From: Leptolyngbyaceae cyanobacterium JSC-12
GTDB taxonomy: Bacteria > Cyanobacteriota > Cyanobacteriia > Leptolyngbyales > Leptolyngbyaceae
Reading direction: 5' to 3'
DNA: 64,000 nt
Assembly: GCA_000309945.1 (NCBI GenBank)
Contig: CM001633.1
Location: forward strand, 4,165,912-4,229,911
Positions 8,451 to 16,571 of this stretch are shown here, one piece after another. Within the stretch, counting starts at the first letter, position 1, and each line of letters opens with the position of its first letter. The notes under the pieces were generated by a model. The model had not been told where the DNA came from. It did not search any database and saw only the letters and a list, made by a program, of their open reading frames with translations. Both the position numbers and the translations under genes were made by a program.

Positions 8451-9746
8451 TTAGTGAAGATTGTTGATTCGGTCTGCTTCGCGCCAACCCGAAAGCAATG
8501 CTCCATGTACGGTGGCGGCATACTGGCGGGAGGTAGCTTCTCCAGCAAAAAATAGGCGATTCCCCACAGGCTTTGCCAGCGCTTCGATATCCTTAGGAGA
8601 GGCACCTTTGGCAATAAATGAATAAGCCCCCTGAGAAAAAGGGTCTGCGGTCCAACGAGTCACCAGAGCCTTCAAAGGAGCAGGTACCGCAGCACCGTAG
8701 ACCCTTCTTAATACCTGCATAGCGGCAGCAATGGTTTCCTCATCTGTCCAGGTTTCCACTGTGCGAGCGTAGTTGCCCGCATTGAATCCCACCAAGATGG
8801 GCTGCCCTGTTACTGGATGCAGGTTGTAAAACTCCACCCATTCGCCTCTGGTCGTGGGAATACATCCCAAAACCTCGGCTTCATCCTGCCAAAATATGGA
8901 GGGGAAGAGCAAAACCAGCTTGTTGAGTGTTCCCATACCCAGGCGACGAATGGCAGTTTGCTTGCGAGTTGGCAGGGCTGGCGAGAATGTTACAGCATCC
9001 GATTTGAGCACACCGAGGGGAAGGGTAATCACTGCGTGGGTTGCCTGAAGCGTGGCGCGATCGCATTGCACTTCAACCCCCACATCGCTATAAGCAATTT
9101 GCTGAACGATGTGTTGCAGGCGAATATCTAATCCAGATGCCAGGTGCTCAACTAACTGATCATAGCCATTGGGAAACAGGCAGTCATCACCTTCAAACTG
9201 CTCACCTTCATCCCAGTAATAGCAAGAAAGTTCACAGCTATCGGCGGCATACTCGTGTTCAATTTCAGCCGCGATCGCGTAATCCAGTTCCCGCCGCTGA
9301 CTGAGCGACAATTTCCAGTGGCTAAGCACAATTTCCAACGCGTCTTGTAACGAAATATCGTCCTCATCGCCATCTTCCAGGTGCTCTCGCAGGGCATCCA
9401 GTTCTTCCAATACGTCGTCCAGGCAGTCTTCTAGCTCATTTTGGATGTTATCTGGCACTAGTTTGCCCTTGGTGTCGTACAGCCAGTAATTATCGTAATC
9501 GGTTTGTTGGGTTTTCAGGTTGAATTGGCGCACCAGAGCCATCAATGGATTGTCTTCTGTGCCGTGCAACCAGGTTGCGCCCAGTTCAATTGGAACGTTC
9601 CAGGTGCGATCAGTCGCGATTCTACCGCCAATGCGATCGCGGGCTTCCAGTACTACCACCCCTCGCCCCGCTGCCCGGAGTTTACTCGCGGCTGCCAGTC
9701 CAGCAATGCCCGCACCAATCACAAGAACGTCTACAGACTGCGACAT
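8451..9746 (-). CDS. FAD-dependent amine oxidase
   Basis: A 431-residue flavoprotein of the monoamine/polyamine oxidase family. The N-terminal dinucleotide fold is VLVIGAGIAGLAAASKL, followed by LEARDRIGGRI and ELGATWLHG, the hallmark of this family. The C-terminus contains the FAD-binding LFFAGEATSRQYAATVHGALLSG segment. It probably oxidises an amine, possibly a polyamine. There is no signal peptide, so it is cytoplasmic. Ninety bp separate it from the kinase gene downstream. Substrate cannot be told from sequence. Confidence 0.88.
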   Translation of the reverse strand: MSQSVDVLVIGAGIAGLAAASKLRAAGRGVVVLEARDRIGGRIATDRTWNVPIELGATWLHGTEDNPLMALVRQFNLKTQQTDYDNYWLYDTKGKLVPDNIQNELEDCLDDVLEELDALREHLEDGDEDDISLQDALEIVLSHWKLSLSQRRELDYAIAAEIEHEYAADSCELSCYYWDEGEQFEGDDCLFPNGYDQLVEHLASGLDIRLQHIVQQIAYSDVGVEVQCDRATLQATHAVITLPLGVLKSDAVTFSPALPTRKQTAIRRLGMGTLNKLVLLFPSIFWQDEAEVLGCIPTTRGEWVEFYNLHPVTGQPILVGFNAGNYARTVETWTDEETIAAAMQVLRRVYGAAVPAPLKALVTRWTADPFSQGAYSFIAKGASPKDIEALAKPVGNRLFFAGEATSRQYAATVHGALLSGWREADRINNLH

Positions 9747-10087
9747 AAAAACGATTGCAATAGAACTCTGCCTATAAAAGCTTACTGCTCCACATTTGCC
9801 ATAAAATCAACCTTTTCATAAAAAGTCTTTAGGGAAAGCACATCAGGTACCGCCCTGCATCAAGCTATGGAGAAGCGACACTTGGAATTCAACCGTCACT
9901 AACCCAAGTTTCTTCAATGAATGACTAGAAGTTTTGTCTGTTCCAAACCTTGTTGAAACGCAAGCACTCAATCGCCTGAAACAGCCTTTCTTTGATTACA
10001 TAGCTGTTTGAGCAATTACCAGAGGCTCAGACTATGAGCTTCACAATGCCTTCACCGGATTACTGAAATCATCAACCGTCTGCTGGC
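9747..10087. other. Intergenic region (341 bp), no gene seen
   Basis: Separates two minus-strand genes. No start codon with a ribosome site, conserved motif, hairpin with a T-run or notable repeat was seen. Confidence 0.4.
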
Positions 10088-10939
10088 TTAAAGGTTTCGA
10101 GCATTAAACGTATCACACTGCCGGATGTCACCTGTTTGAATTCCCCGTTGAAACCAACGAACGCGCTGCGCTGAACTGCCATGCGTAAATGATTCCGGCA
10201 CCACATAGCCTCTTGCCTGCTTTTGCAGCGTATCGTCGCCAATTTGACTTGCCGCATTCAGCCCCTCTTCAATGTCACCCTGTTCCAGTTGGATGTTCTT
10301 GGAATTTCGTGTGTGATGTGCCCAAACACCTGCTAAACAATCTGCCTGGAGTTCAACACGCACTTGCAACTGATTCCCCTGCGTTTGGCTCACCTGCTGC
10401 TGGAGTTGGTTAACTTTCCCTAACACTCCCAATTCCTTCTGCACATGATGCCCCACTTCATGAGCAATCACATAGGCTTGAGCAAAATCGCCTGGTGCTT
10501 TGTGACGTGTGCTCAGTTCACGAAAAAAGTCTAAATCAATGTAAACCTTTTCGTCGCGAGGGCAATAAAATGGACCCGCTGCTGATTGGGCATAGCCACA
10601 GGCAGATTTAATCGCACTGGAGAACAACACCAACTTGGGTTCCTGGTAATCTGCACCCAACTGTTCACGAAAAATGCGATTCCAGGTGTCTTCTGTGTCT
10701 GCAAGAACAGTAGAGACAAGCTGAGCCGTTTTGTCCTCGCGGGGAGGAGTTCCGGCAGGTTGCTGGCTGGCTGGTGGGTTATTGGCTTGCTCTAATAAAA
10801 CACTGGGATCGCCCCCCAAAAACGAAACAACCAATGCTAACAAGACAACGCCGATACCACCTCCCACGACAGGACCCGCAACCCGACCACCGCGCCGATC
10901 TTCCACGTTATCGCTTCTACGCCCAAACTCCCAACGCAT
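10088..10939 (-). CDS. Neutral zinc metallopeptidase, YpfJ/KPN_02809 family, membrane anchored
   Basis: A 283-residue protein starting MRWEFGRRSDNVEDRRG, the standard family start. A single transmembrane helix lies at about 23-42, followed by a Pro/Gln linker. The catalytic HEVGHH zinc motif is at 160-165, preceded by CPRDEKVYIDLDFF and followed by an ELQADCLAGVWAH segment supplying the third ligand. It is predicted to face the periplasm; the substrate is unknown. The DNA encodes a complete protein ending FNARNL. Confidence 0.9.
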   Translation of the reverse strand: MRWEFGRRSDNVEDRRGGRVAGPVVGGGIGVVLLALVVSFLGGDPSVLLEQANNPPASQQPAGTPPREDKTAQLVSTVLADTEDTWNRIFREQLGADYQEPKLVLFSSAIKSACGYAQSAAGPFYCPRDEKVYIDLDFFRELSTRHKAPGDFAQAYVIAHEVGHHVQKELGVLGKVNQLQQQVSQTQGNQLQVRVELQADCLAGVWAHHTRNSKNIQLEQGDIEEGLNAASQIGDDTLQKQARGYVVPESFTHGSSAQRVRWFQRGIQTGDIRQCDTFNARNL

Positions 10940-11149
10940 GGCCTATTCTCCGGTTTTTTGGAATCTTAAACCCCTAGCAGATGCTGTTATTTCATCACGA
11001 AAAAGTAAGAAGACTATAAAAGTTGTGAATCTATTCAGGTTTTCATTGATCAATCGCCACACTACTGATGGGTCGTTAAGAACAACACTGTTGCGCTTAC
11101 AATATCAGGGCTATCATGCCCGGACATATGCATTTGGAGAAATAACGCC

Positions 11150-11521
11150 GTGTCTAACGTATTTATTCAGCTTTTAATCATTGGTTTGGTCGCAGGCGTG
11201 GCGGGGGGCATGTTTGGGATTGGAGGTGGCGCAATTATGGTGCCTGCAATGGTGTTGCTGTTGGGGATGGATCAGAAGTTTGCAACTGGTACCTCGATCG
11301 CCGCCCAAATTCTGCCAATCGGGTTGTTTGGCGCATTGGAATACTACCGCAACGGCAATATGAGTGTGCAAAATGCACTCTTGATTGCTGCTGGATTATT
11401 AATTGGGTTTTACTTTGGGGCGTTGTTTGCCAATCAGCCTTACATCAGCAGTGAACTGATGAAAAAGCTGTATGGCGTGTTTTTATTTGCGATCGGTGCC
11501 CGCTACCTATTTTTCCGTTAG
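11150..11521 (+). CDS. Half-size TauE/SafE-family membrane permease
   Basis: A 123-residue, very hydrophobic protein with about four transmembrane helices. The N-terminal LVAGVAGGMFGIGGGAIMVPAMVLLLG is the TauE/SafE repeat signature. Full TauE proteins have two such halves and about 250 residues, so this is a single-repeat version that probably dimerises. Substrates in the family include sulfite and organosulfonates, but none can be assigned. The GTG start is preceded by TTGGAGA at about 11134-11140. Its last 15 bp overlap the 3' end of the convergent def gene. Confidence 0.82.
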   Translation: MSNVFIQLLIIGLVAGVAGGMFGIGGGAIMVPAMVLLLGMDQKFATGTSIAAQILPIGLFGALEYYRNGNMSVQNALLIAAGLLIGFYFGALFANQPYISSELMKKLYGVFLFAIGARYLFFR

Positions 11522-12046
11522 CTGCTGGATGACGATTCGTTTATGGAACTCTTGTTCAGTCATTAAGTCATGGGTAGATTTCACTCGGTCTAGAAACACT
11601 TTGCCATCCAGATGATCCAGTTCATGCTGAAAGATGCGAGCAACAAAATCTGTCAGCGTTTGCCGATGCAGGATTCCATCCCGCCCAATGTATTCCACCT
11701 CGATCGCCGTGTAGCGCGATACCAGCCCCCGCAGTCCCGGAACGCTGAGGCACCCTTCCCACCCCTTCGCTGTTTCGTTGGAATGAGACACAATGCGGGG
11801 ATTAATCATGGGAGTCGGTTCCATCTTTGGCGCATCAGGATAACGCGGGTTGGGGCGGGATGCCACAATAAACAGGCGTACCCGTTCCCCCATTTGAGGG
11901 GCCGCAATCCCCACCCCGTTGGATTCCTTCACTGCAACCAGCAGGCGATCAATGAGTCTTTGAACACAATCGCTCATTACATCCGCAACTGGCTGAGATG
12001 GTAGACGCAACTCCGGATCGCCAAGCTCCAAAATCTGGTGAGTCAT
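11507..12046 (-). CDS. def: Peptide deformylase
   Basis: A 179-residue metalloenzyme that removes the formyl group from nascent proteins. All three family motifs are intact: GVGIAAPQ at 44-51, EGCLS at 97-101 (metal ligand Cys99) and HELDH at 141-145 (two metal-ligand His and the catalytic Glu). Length and start fit the family. The 3' end overlaps the convergent TauE gene by 15 bp. Upstream (12047-12213) is a purine-rich low-complexity spacer. Confidence 0.95.
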   Translation of the reverse strand: MTHQILELGDPELRLPSQPVADVMSDCVQRLIDRLLVAVKESNGVGIAAPQMGERVRLFIVASRPNPRYPDAPKMEPTPMINPRIVSHSNETAKGWEGCLSVPGLRGLVSRYTAIEVEYIGRDGILHRQTLTDFVARIFQHELDHLDGKVFLDRVKSTHDLMTEQEFHKRIVIQQLTEK

Positions 12047-12213
12047 CGTTTGGGAATAGGTGATGGGTAATAGGGGATAGGGGCTGAGGAAAAGGAGGAG
12101 GGAGAGAGGAATTACAGATTGATGATTAATGATTGATGACTAAGGGAGTTATCAGGTTAATCCCATCTAGAATCTAAAATCACCAACCTCAAATCCATTT
12201 ACCTCCTGACCGT

Positions 12214-13476
12214 TTACTCATTCATCTGTGCCGCTTGAGCTGGGAAAGTACCTACTCGTACTGACTTCGATATTGTGCGTCCGTTACGAGCGATATCAAT
12301 TTGCATCGTGCCACCCACACTGGTTTTATCCACTGCTCGCTGAACCTGGTCAGCACTAGTGATTGCCTGACCATTAATTCTTTGAATCACGTCGCCCATC
12401 TGTAACCCAGCTTGAGCCGCAGGAGAATTTCGCATGACACTAACCACTACGACACCCCGATCATCTCGGATGTTGAAATTGCTCTCAGGATCACTGTTGA
12501 TGCGTTGCCGCAACTCAGGAGTAAGGGTAGCCATGCGAATGCCCAGGTAGGCATGATCGACTCTGCCCTTTGCTACCAGTTGATCAGCAATACGTTGAGC
12601 CGTATTGATAGGAATGGCAAAGCCTAAACCTTGTGCACCGCCAATGATGGCAGTATTCATGCCAATTACTTCACCCCGCTGGTTAAGCAGTGGACCACCA
12701 GAGTTACCAGGGTTGATAGCAGCATCGGTTTGAATGAAGTTAACGCGCTTGTCGGGAACACGGACATCGGAGCTTGTGCGTCCGGTCGCGCTGATGATGC
12801 CCACAGTAACAGTGTTTTCCAATCCCAGTGGGTTGCCGATTGCGATCGCCCATTCACCTGGTTTCAACTGATCCGCATCACCCATTCGGACAGTGGGCAA
12901 ATTGGTGCCCTGCACTTTCACTACGGCTACATCCGTCAAGGAATCGGCTCCCAAAACCTTCCCTTGCATTTCACGTCCATCTTTCATTTTGACGGTGACA
13001 GTATCCGCCCCTGCAACCACATGAGCATTGGTGAGAATCAAGCCATCCTGCCGAATCACAAAGCCAGACCCCTGCCCCCGTTCAACCCGAGTGGGAGGTT
13101 GGTTGGGAATATCGCCAAAAAATTGGCGGAAAAATGGGTCACGAAAGACGGCTGGAATACGATTCCGCACGGTTCGGGATGAGTCGATCCGCACAACTGC
13201 AGGTCCAACCTGCTCCACTGCACGCACCACAAAGTTTGGATCGTTAGAGTTGAGGATGGTGCTACTCCGGCTAGGAGTTTGGGCAACTAAAGCGGGTGTT
13301 TCTACTGTTTGAGCAATCGCAGGCAGCGTCATCGCAGACTTGGTAGAAAGCCAGTGATCGCCTGCTATGGCAACTCCAGCACCCAAAAACGGTAGCACCA
13401 GGAGAGTGACTGATTTTTTCCAATTAAACTGTTTGAGGTTGTTGGCTGAAATATTCATCGCAGTGTTGTCTTTCAT
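12214..13476 (-). CDS. HtrA/HhoA/HhoB-type trypsin-like serine protease with PDZ domain
   Basis: A 420-residue exported protease for periplasmic or thylakoid-lumen protein quality control. An N-terminal hydrophobic segment (about 21-38) acts as a signal anchor. The protease domain has His152 in LTNAHVV, Asp182 in SLTDVAVV and Ser259 in NPGNSGGPLL. A PDZ domain follows at about 300-405 (DRGVVVVSVMRNSPAAQAGLQ, then GDVIQRINGQ). Start at 13476 gives MKDNTAMNIS; an alternative ATG at 13458 is equally possible. Which of the cyanobacterial paralogues (HhoA, HhoB, HtrA) it corresponds to is not decided. Confidence 0.92.
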   Translation of the reverse strand: MKDNTAMNISANNLKQFNWKKSVTLLVLPFLGAGVAIAGDHWLSTKSAMTLPAIAQTVETPALVAQTPSRSSTILNSNDPNFVVRAVEQVGPAVVRIDSSRTVRNRIPAVFRDPFFRQFFGDIPNQPPTRVERGQGSGFVIRQDGLILTNAHVVAGADTVTVKMKDGREMQGKVLGADSLTDVAVVKVQGTNLPTVRMGDADQLKPGEWAIAIGNPLGLENTVTVGIISATGRTSSDVRVPDKRVNFIQTDAAINPGNSGGPLLNQRGEVIGMNTAIIGGAQGLGFAIPINTAQRIADQLVAKGRVDHAYLGIRMATLTPELRQRINSDPESNFNIRDDRGVVVVSVMRNSPAAQAGLQMGDVIQRINGQAITSADQVQRAVDKTSVGGTMQIDIARNGRTISKSVRVGTFPAQAAQMNE

Positions 13477-14039
13477 CTGACCTAAATTCCTACTGATACA
13501 AACTTAGCCAGAGGATATGTCAATTGGGTCACAACTTCATTTCAGTTGGATGAAATTGCGTCATACAAGTGACCCATCCACCAAAAAGATTGCTCCCACT
13601 GTTTTAGCAAAATCAAGACGGGTTTTGTAGAGGGCGGCAGAATCGCAAGATGATTCCCATTTGTCATTTCAAATTCATCTCCGAAACATGGTCTCGACAC
13701 ATCTACCTGCCAGGATAAAAACACAGGTGAATGAACTGCCAGGATAGACAACTAACACCAGTTCCAGAATTTTTCAGGAGATTGGTTGCATTAAGCGGTT
13801 TGCATCTACAACGATGTACCGGGTCGGTTGTCTATCCTTTTTTGTCTTTATTGGGATGTTTTAAGGGCCTGGTTTCTAGTGATTTGGACGACTAAAGTCG
13901 TTAATACAAACATAAGAACACGGATAAATACGGCTGTTTTTTTGGGGTTTGTAGGGATGGTTTTAACCATCCCTACCCTTTTCAAACACCCTCTTACACA
14001 ATGATGTGTCTAAGCAAATTGTGTCTAAACAAATTGTGT
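13477..14039. other. Intergenic region (563 bp) with palindrome and tandem repeat
   Basis: No convincing gene. A 69-codon minus-strand frame at 13542-13751 has no domain and was rejected. The region contains the 26-bp hairpin at 13951-13976 and ends in the 15-bp tandem repeat at 14005-14049. Confidence 0.5.
13951..13976. terminator. Palindromic hairpin, GTAGGGATGGTT arms
   Basis: A 12-bp arm GTAGGGATGGTT is followed by TT and its exact complement, giving a strong hairpin. It lies about 64 bp beyond the 3' end of the minus-strand ATPase gene. GTAGGG-armed palindromes of this sort are frequent intergenic repeats in cyanobacteria, so it may be a dispersed repeat that also terminates transcription. 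There is no clear T-run on the relevant strand. Confidence 0.5.
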
Positions 14040-14049
14040 CTAAACAAAT
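14005..14049. repeat. Tandem repeat, three 15-bp units TGTGTCTAARCAAAT
   Basis: Units lie at 14005-14019 (with G for the purine) and at 14020-14034 and 14035-14049 (both with A). The array runs into the stop codon of the ATPase gene (CTA at 14040-14042), so the last codons and the stop of that gene are part of the repeat. Copy-number change would alter only the 3' untranslated part. Confidence 0.75.
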
Positions 14050-15236
14050 CGGTGAGTAAATTCACAGGTGAGATCAACCCGTCCTTTGCGGAGCATTGCT
14101 GGATCAAGCCGTTCGGTAGTATTGCACGTCATCAACACAACCAGGCGCTGCTCAAATTGCATTGTTGCTTCATCTAACACACTGCGGTAGAGTGTGCCAT
14201 CTAACAAGCTGAGAATATGCTCTGTTTTATTGCTGTATTGGGCCACTTCAAAGGAACGGTTCTGCGCCAAATTATCAGCCTCATTGATGATCAAGCAGAT
14301 GCGCTGAAGATAAGTGGGCGGGATGAAGTTCTGCACGGCATCGTGATCAAGAATAAAGGTGACATACCCTAACGACATGAGAATTTCTTTAGCAACAGCC
14401 TGAGTCCAGGCAGTCTTACCAGTGCCCGGTTCACCACTCACCAACACAGCCAGTTGGTTCTGTTCCATCACAGCTTGTTGCACCACATCAGTGAAGTTTT
14501 GTACATCTGCTGGAAAGCTCCGAATAGGAAACTCCGCCTGAAGTTGTCCCACTCGGCTTTGGTAGCCACTTAACATTACAGCGAGTCCGTGCGTAACTTT
14601 CTGCACTAGCGGCTTAAGGTCTCGCGCCATCAGAGTCATGCGTCGCTCTTTGCCCAGGTTATCAATCTGGAGCCAGATGTCGGGGTCTTGCCACTGAGCG
14701 TAAGCAGTATTAATCACGTCCAACCGTTCCCAGGTGGTGAACTGTTGAATCGGCAAATAAAAATGGCGATCCAGATAGTATTGGGTGATTAGATTGGGAC
14801 GCCCCAGAAACTTAAGAATTTTGAGAATAATAAGTTCGCGCAGGCGATTGAACACATGATCGATCGCAATGCAATCGCGGCTCAATACTGGCTTGATTGG
14901 TGTCTCTACGCTTAAGGTATCCACATGCCGATGGTCGGGATAAGGCGGATCTGGAGTGATGTAATTCCAAAATTCATCGATGTGATACCGGGCATCAGCA
15001 GACAACAAATTGAGGAGGTTTGCCCACCAGGCATACTCATTGCGCCCGGCAATATTGGCAAGGCTGCTGTTAAGGTTGAACCATTTGTGCACCAATTCAC
15101 TGGTATCGTGAACCACCAAGTCTGCTAGAAACTTGAAATCAAGCTGTCGATGATAAGGTCGCCAACCCGCACTCAACAACCCTTGTGCCTGTGGCTGTCT
15201 GGAATTATAAGCTTCGTAGGGGTCGAAGTAGCTCAT
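14040..15236 (-). CDS. AAA-family ATPase
   Basis: A 398-residue protein starting MSYFDPYEAYNSRQPQAQG. An unrecognised N-terminal region (about 1-235) precedes an AAA module: Walker A GEPGTGKTAW, Walker B-like CLIINEADN, a sensor-1-like LVVLMTCNT and LDPAMLRKGRVD with the arginine typical of AAA subunit contacts. A 27-codon N-terminal extension is possible in frame, but the ATG at 15236 gives a cleaner start. It resembles BCS1/FtsH-type single-module AAA proteins only in the ATPase part; its substrate or partner is unknown. It is divergent from the IS-interrupted aldo/keto reductase gene. Confidence 0.78.
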   Translation of the reverse strand: MSYFDPYEAYNSRQPQAQGLLSAGWRPYHRQLDFKFLADLVVHDTSELVHKWFNLNSSLANIAGRNEYAWWANLLNLLSADARYHIDEFWNYITPDPPYPDHRHVDTLSVETPIKPVLSRDCIAIDHVFNRLRELIILKILKFLGRPNLITQYYLDRHFYLPIQQFTTWERLDVINTAYAQWQDPDIWLQIDNLGKERRMTLMARDLKPLVQKVTHGLAVMLSGYQSRVGQLQAEFPIRSFPADVQNFTDVVQQAVMEQNQLAVLVSGEPGTGKTAWTQAVAKEILMSLGYVTFILDHDAVQNFIPPTYLQRICLIINEADNLAQNRSFEVAQYSNKTEHILSLLDGTLYRSVLDEATMQFEQRLVVLMTCNTTERLDPAMLRKGRVDLTCEFTHRFV

Positions 15237-15500
15237 GGGGCGAGTATCCTGGAAAATTGCTAATCGCAGTGGGAAACATGTTGTTGAAGTTGAAATCAAG
15301 TGCTGGGGCGATCGCACATGTCCAAAACATATGATGCGTTGTACAAGGAGACGCTATAGCAGAATCCATCCAATGTTTTAGCCCATGATAGATCCTGCAA
15401 CAGGAATCGTCCGCAGCTATATTACATTGTAGTACGCTGTTTCGTGTCTTCGTCAATCCAGTTTCATGTAGGTTTTATTTAACAAAGGCTGGAGATAGGA

Positions 15501-15507
15501 ATGAAGT
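15501..15507 (+). pseudogene. Detached first codons of the aldo/keto reductase gene
   Basis: ATGAAGT at 15501-15507 is preceded by GGAGATAGGA, a good ribosome site. Removing the IS and one copy of the GAAGT duplication joins this to the sequence at 16564 and restores ATG AAG TAT AAA CAC TTG GGT, giving MKYKHLGESDLK, the normal N-terminus of this reductase family. The start codon and ribosome site of that gene are therefore stranded here, about 1.05 kb from the body. Confidence 0.88.
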
Positions 15508-16558
15508 CAGGAGTTACGCAGTTGAGAAAAAAGGGGAGGTGCGGTAGAACCAAGAAATGAATCCACCCAAAGTCAACGAATACGACTACATCAACTTTCT
15601 GATTGCGGCGCAGAAGGCCTATAGCTGCACGGAAGCCGAACGAGTGCAACCGGAGTCTGATAATGCCGCTGCCCATGACGCAATTACTCGGTTGTTGCAT
15701 CGACTGGAGCCATCGACTCAGCAGTTGTGGCAAGAAGTGCAGTCGCAAGTACGGTTGCACCAGGGAATTTTAGTGGTAGATGACTCAACGCTCGACAAGT
15801 GGTATGCCAAGAAGATGGAATTGGTGACTCGGCACTGGTCGGGCAAGCATGGACGGGTAGTGCAAGGCATCAACCTAATTACGCTGCTATGGAGTGAGGG
15901 AGACCGTCACCTTCCGTTGGACTATCGATTTTACGAAAAGGGTGTCGATGGCTCAACCAAAAACGACCACTTCCGCTCGATGCTTGAAACTGCCAAGGAA
16001 CGAGGGTTTGCGCCCCGATGTGTGGTGTTTGATAGTTGGTACAGTAGCTTGGAGAACCTTAAGTTGATTCGAGATTATGGTTGGATTTGGTTGACTCGAC
16101 TCAAGCGCAATCGGCAGGTCAACCCGGACAATACAGGCAATCGCCCTCTGCATAAGGTCGTGCTTGCGGCGACTGGCACGGTGCTCCATCTCAAAGGTTA
16201 TGGGTTCATCAAAGTGTTCAAGATGGTTGCCCCAAACGGTGACATTGATTACTGGGCAACCAATGACCTGGGGATGGGTGAGCTACAACGGCTGCAATTT
16301 GCCGAGGTTGGTTGGGCAATTGAGGAGTACCATCGCGGACTCAAACAGTGCTGTGGCGTTGAACGGGCGCAGGTTCGCTCAAGTCGTGCCCAGCGCAATC
16401 ATGTGGGTTTAGCCATTCGCGCTTTCCTGCGCTTAGAGGTGCACATGTGGACGACAGGTATCAGTTGGTACGAAGCGAAAGCGGCGATCGTCCGGGATGC
16501 CATTCGCTCCTTTTTAGCGGCTCCTCGTTTCATCCTCAATCCAACTGCGTAATCCCTG
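15508..16558 (+). mobile_element. Intact insertion sequence (1051 bp), IS4/IS701-type
   Basis: Terminal inverted repeats are CAGGAGTTACGCAGTTGA at 15508-15525 and, as reverse complement of 16541-16558, CAGGGATTACGCAGTTGG, with 15 of 18 positions matching. The element is flanked by a 5-bp direct repeat GAAGT (15503-15507 and 16559-16563), the target duplication. It carries a single complete transposase gene whose stop codon lies in the right repeat. The perfect duplication and intact ORF indicate a recent insertion. The family name is tentative; a 5-bp duplication is not the commonest size for IS701. Confidence 0.9.
15557..16552 (+). CDS. DDE transposase, IS4/IS701-like
   Basis: A 331-residue transposase with an RNase H-like catalytic core. 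The candidate acidic triad is visible: the Asp pair of LVVDDSTLDKWY, the Asp of VVFDSWYSSLENL and the Glu of WAIEEYHRGLKQCCG, followed by the basic VERAQVRSS segment typical of the family's C-terminal region. There is no frameshift or internal stop. The TAA at 16550-16552 is inside the right terminal repeat, so the coding region fills almost the entire element. Confidence 0.88.
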   Translation: MNPPKVNEYDYINFLIAAQKAYSCTEAERVQPESDNAAAHDAITRLLHRLEPSTQQLWQEVQSQVRLHQGILVVDDSTLDKWYAKKMELVTRHWSGKHGRVVQGINLITLLWSEGDRHLPLDYRFYEKGVDGSTKNDHFRSMLETAKERGFAPRCVVFDSWYSSLENLKLIRDYGWIWLTRLKRNRQVNPDNTGNRPLHKVVLAATGTVLHLKGYGFIKVFKMVAPNGDIDYWATNDLGMGELQRLQFAEVGWAIEEYHRGLKQCCGVERAQVRSSRAQRNHVGLAIRAFLRLEVHMWTTGISWYEAKAAIVRDAIRSFLAAPRFILNPTA

Positions 16559-16571
16559 GAAGTATAAACAC

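Noticed and set aside
9504-9821. Overlapping plus-strand ORFs opposite the amine oxidase N-terminus
   Set aside because: They are antisense shadows of the FAD-binding region.
13542-13751. 69-codon minus-strand ORF in the gap upstream of HtrA
   Set aside because: No protein-like pattern, start signal or family resemblance.
15479-15760. Minus-strand ORF over the left end of the first IS
   Set aside because: It is antisense to the transposase start and crosses the insertion boundary, so it cannot be an ancestral gene.
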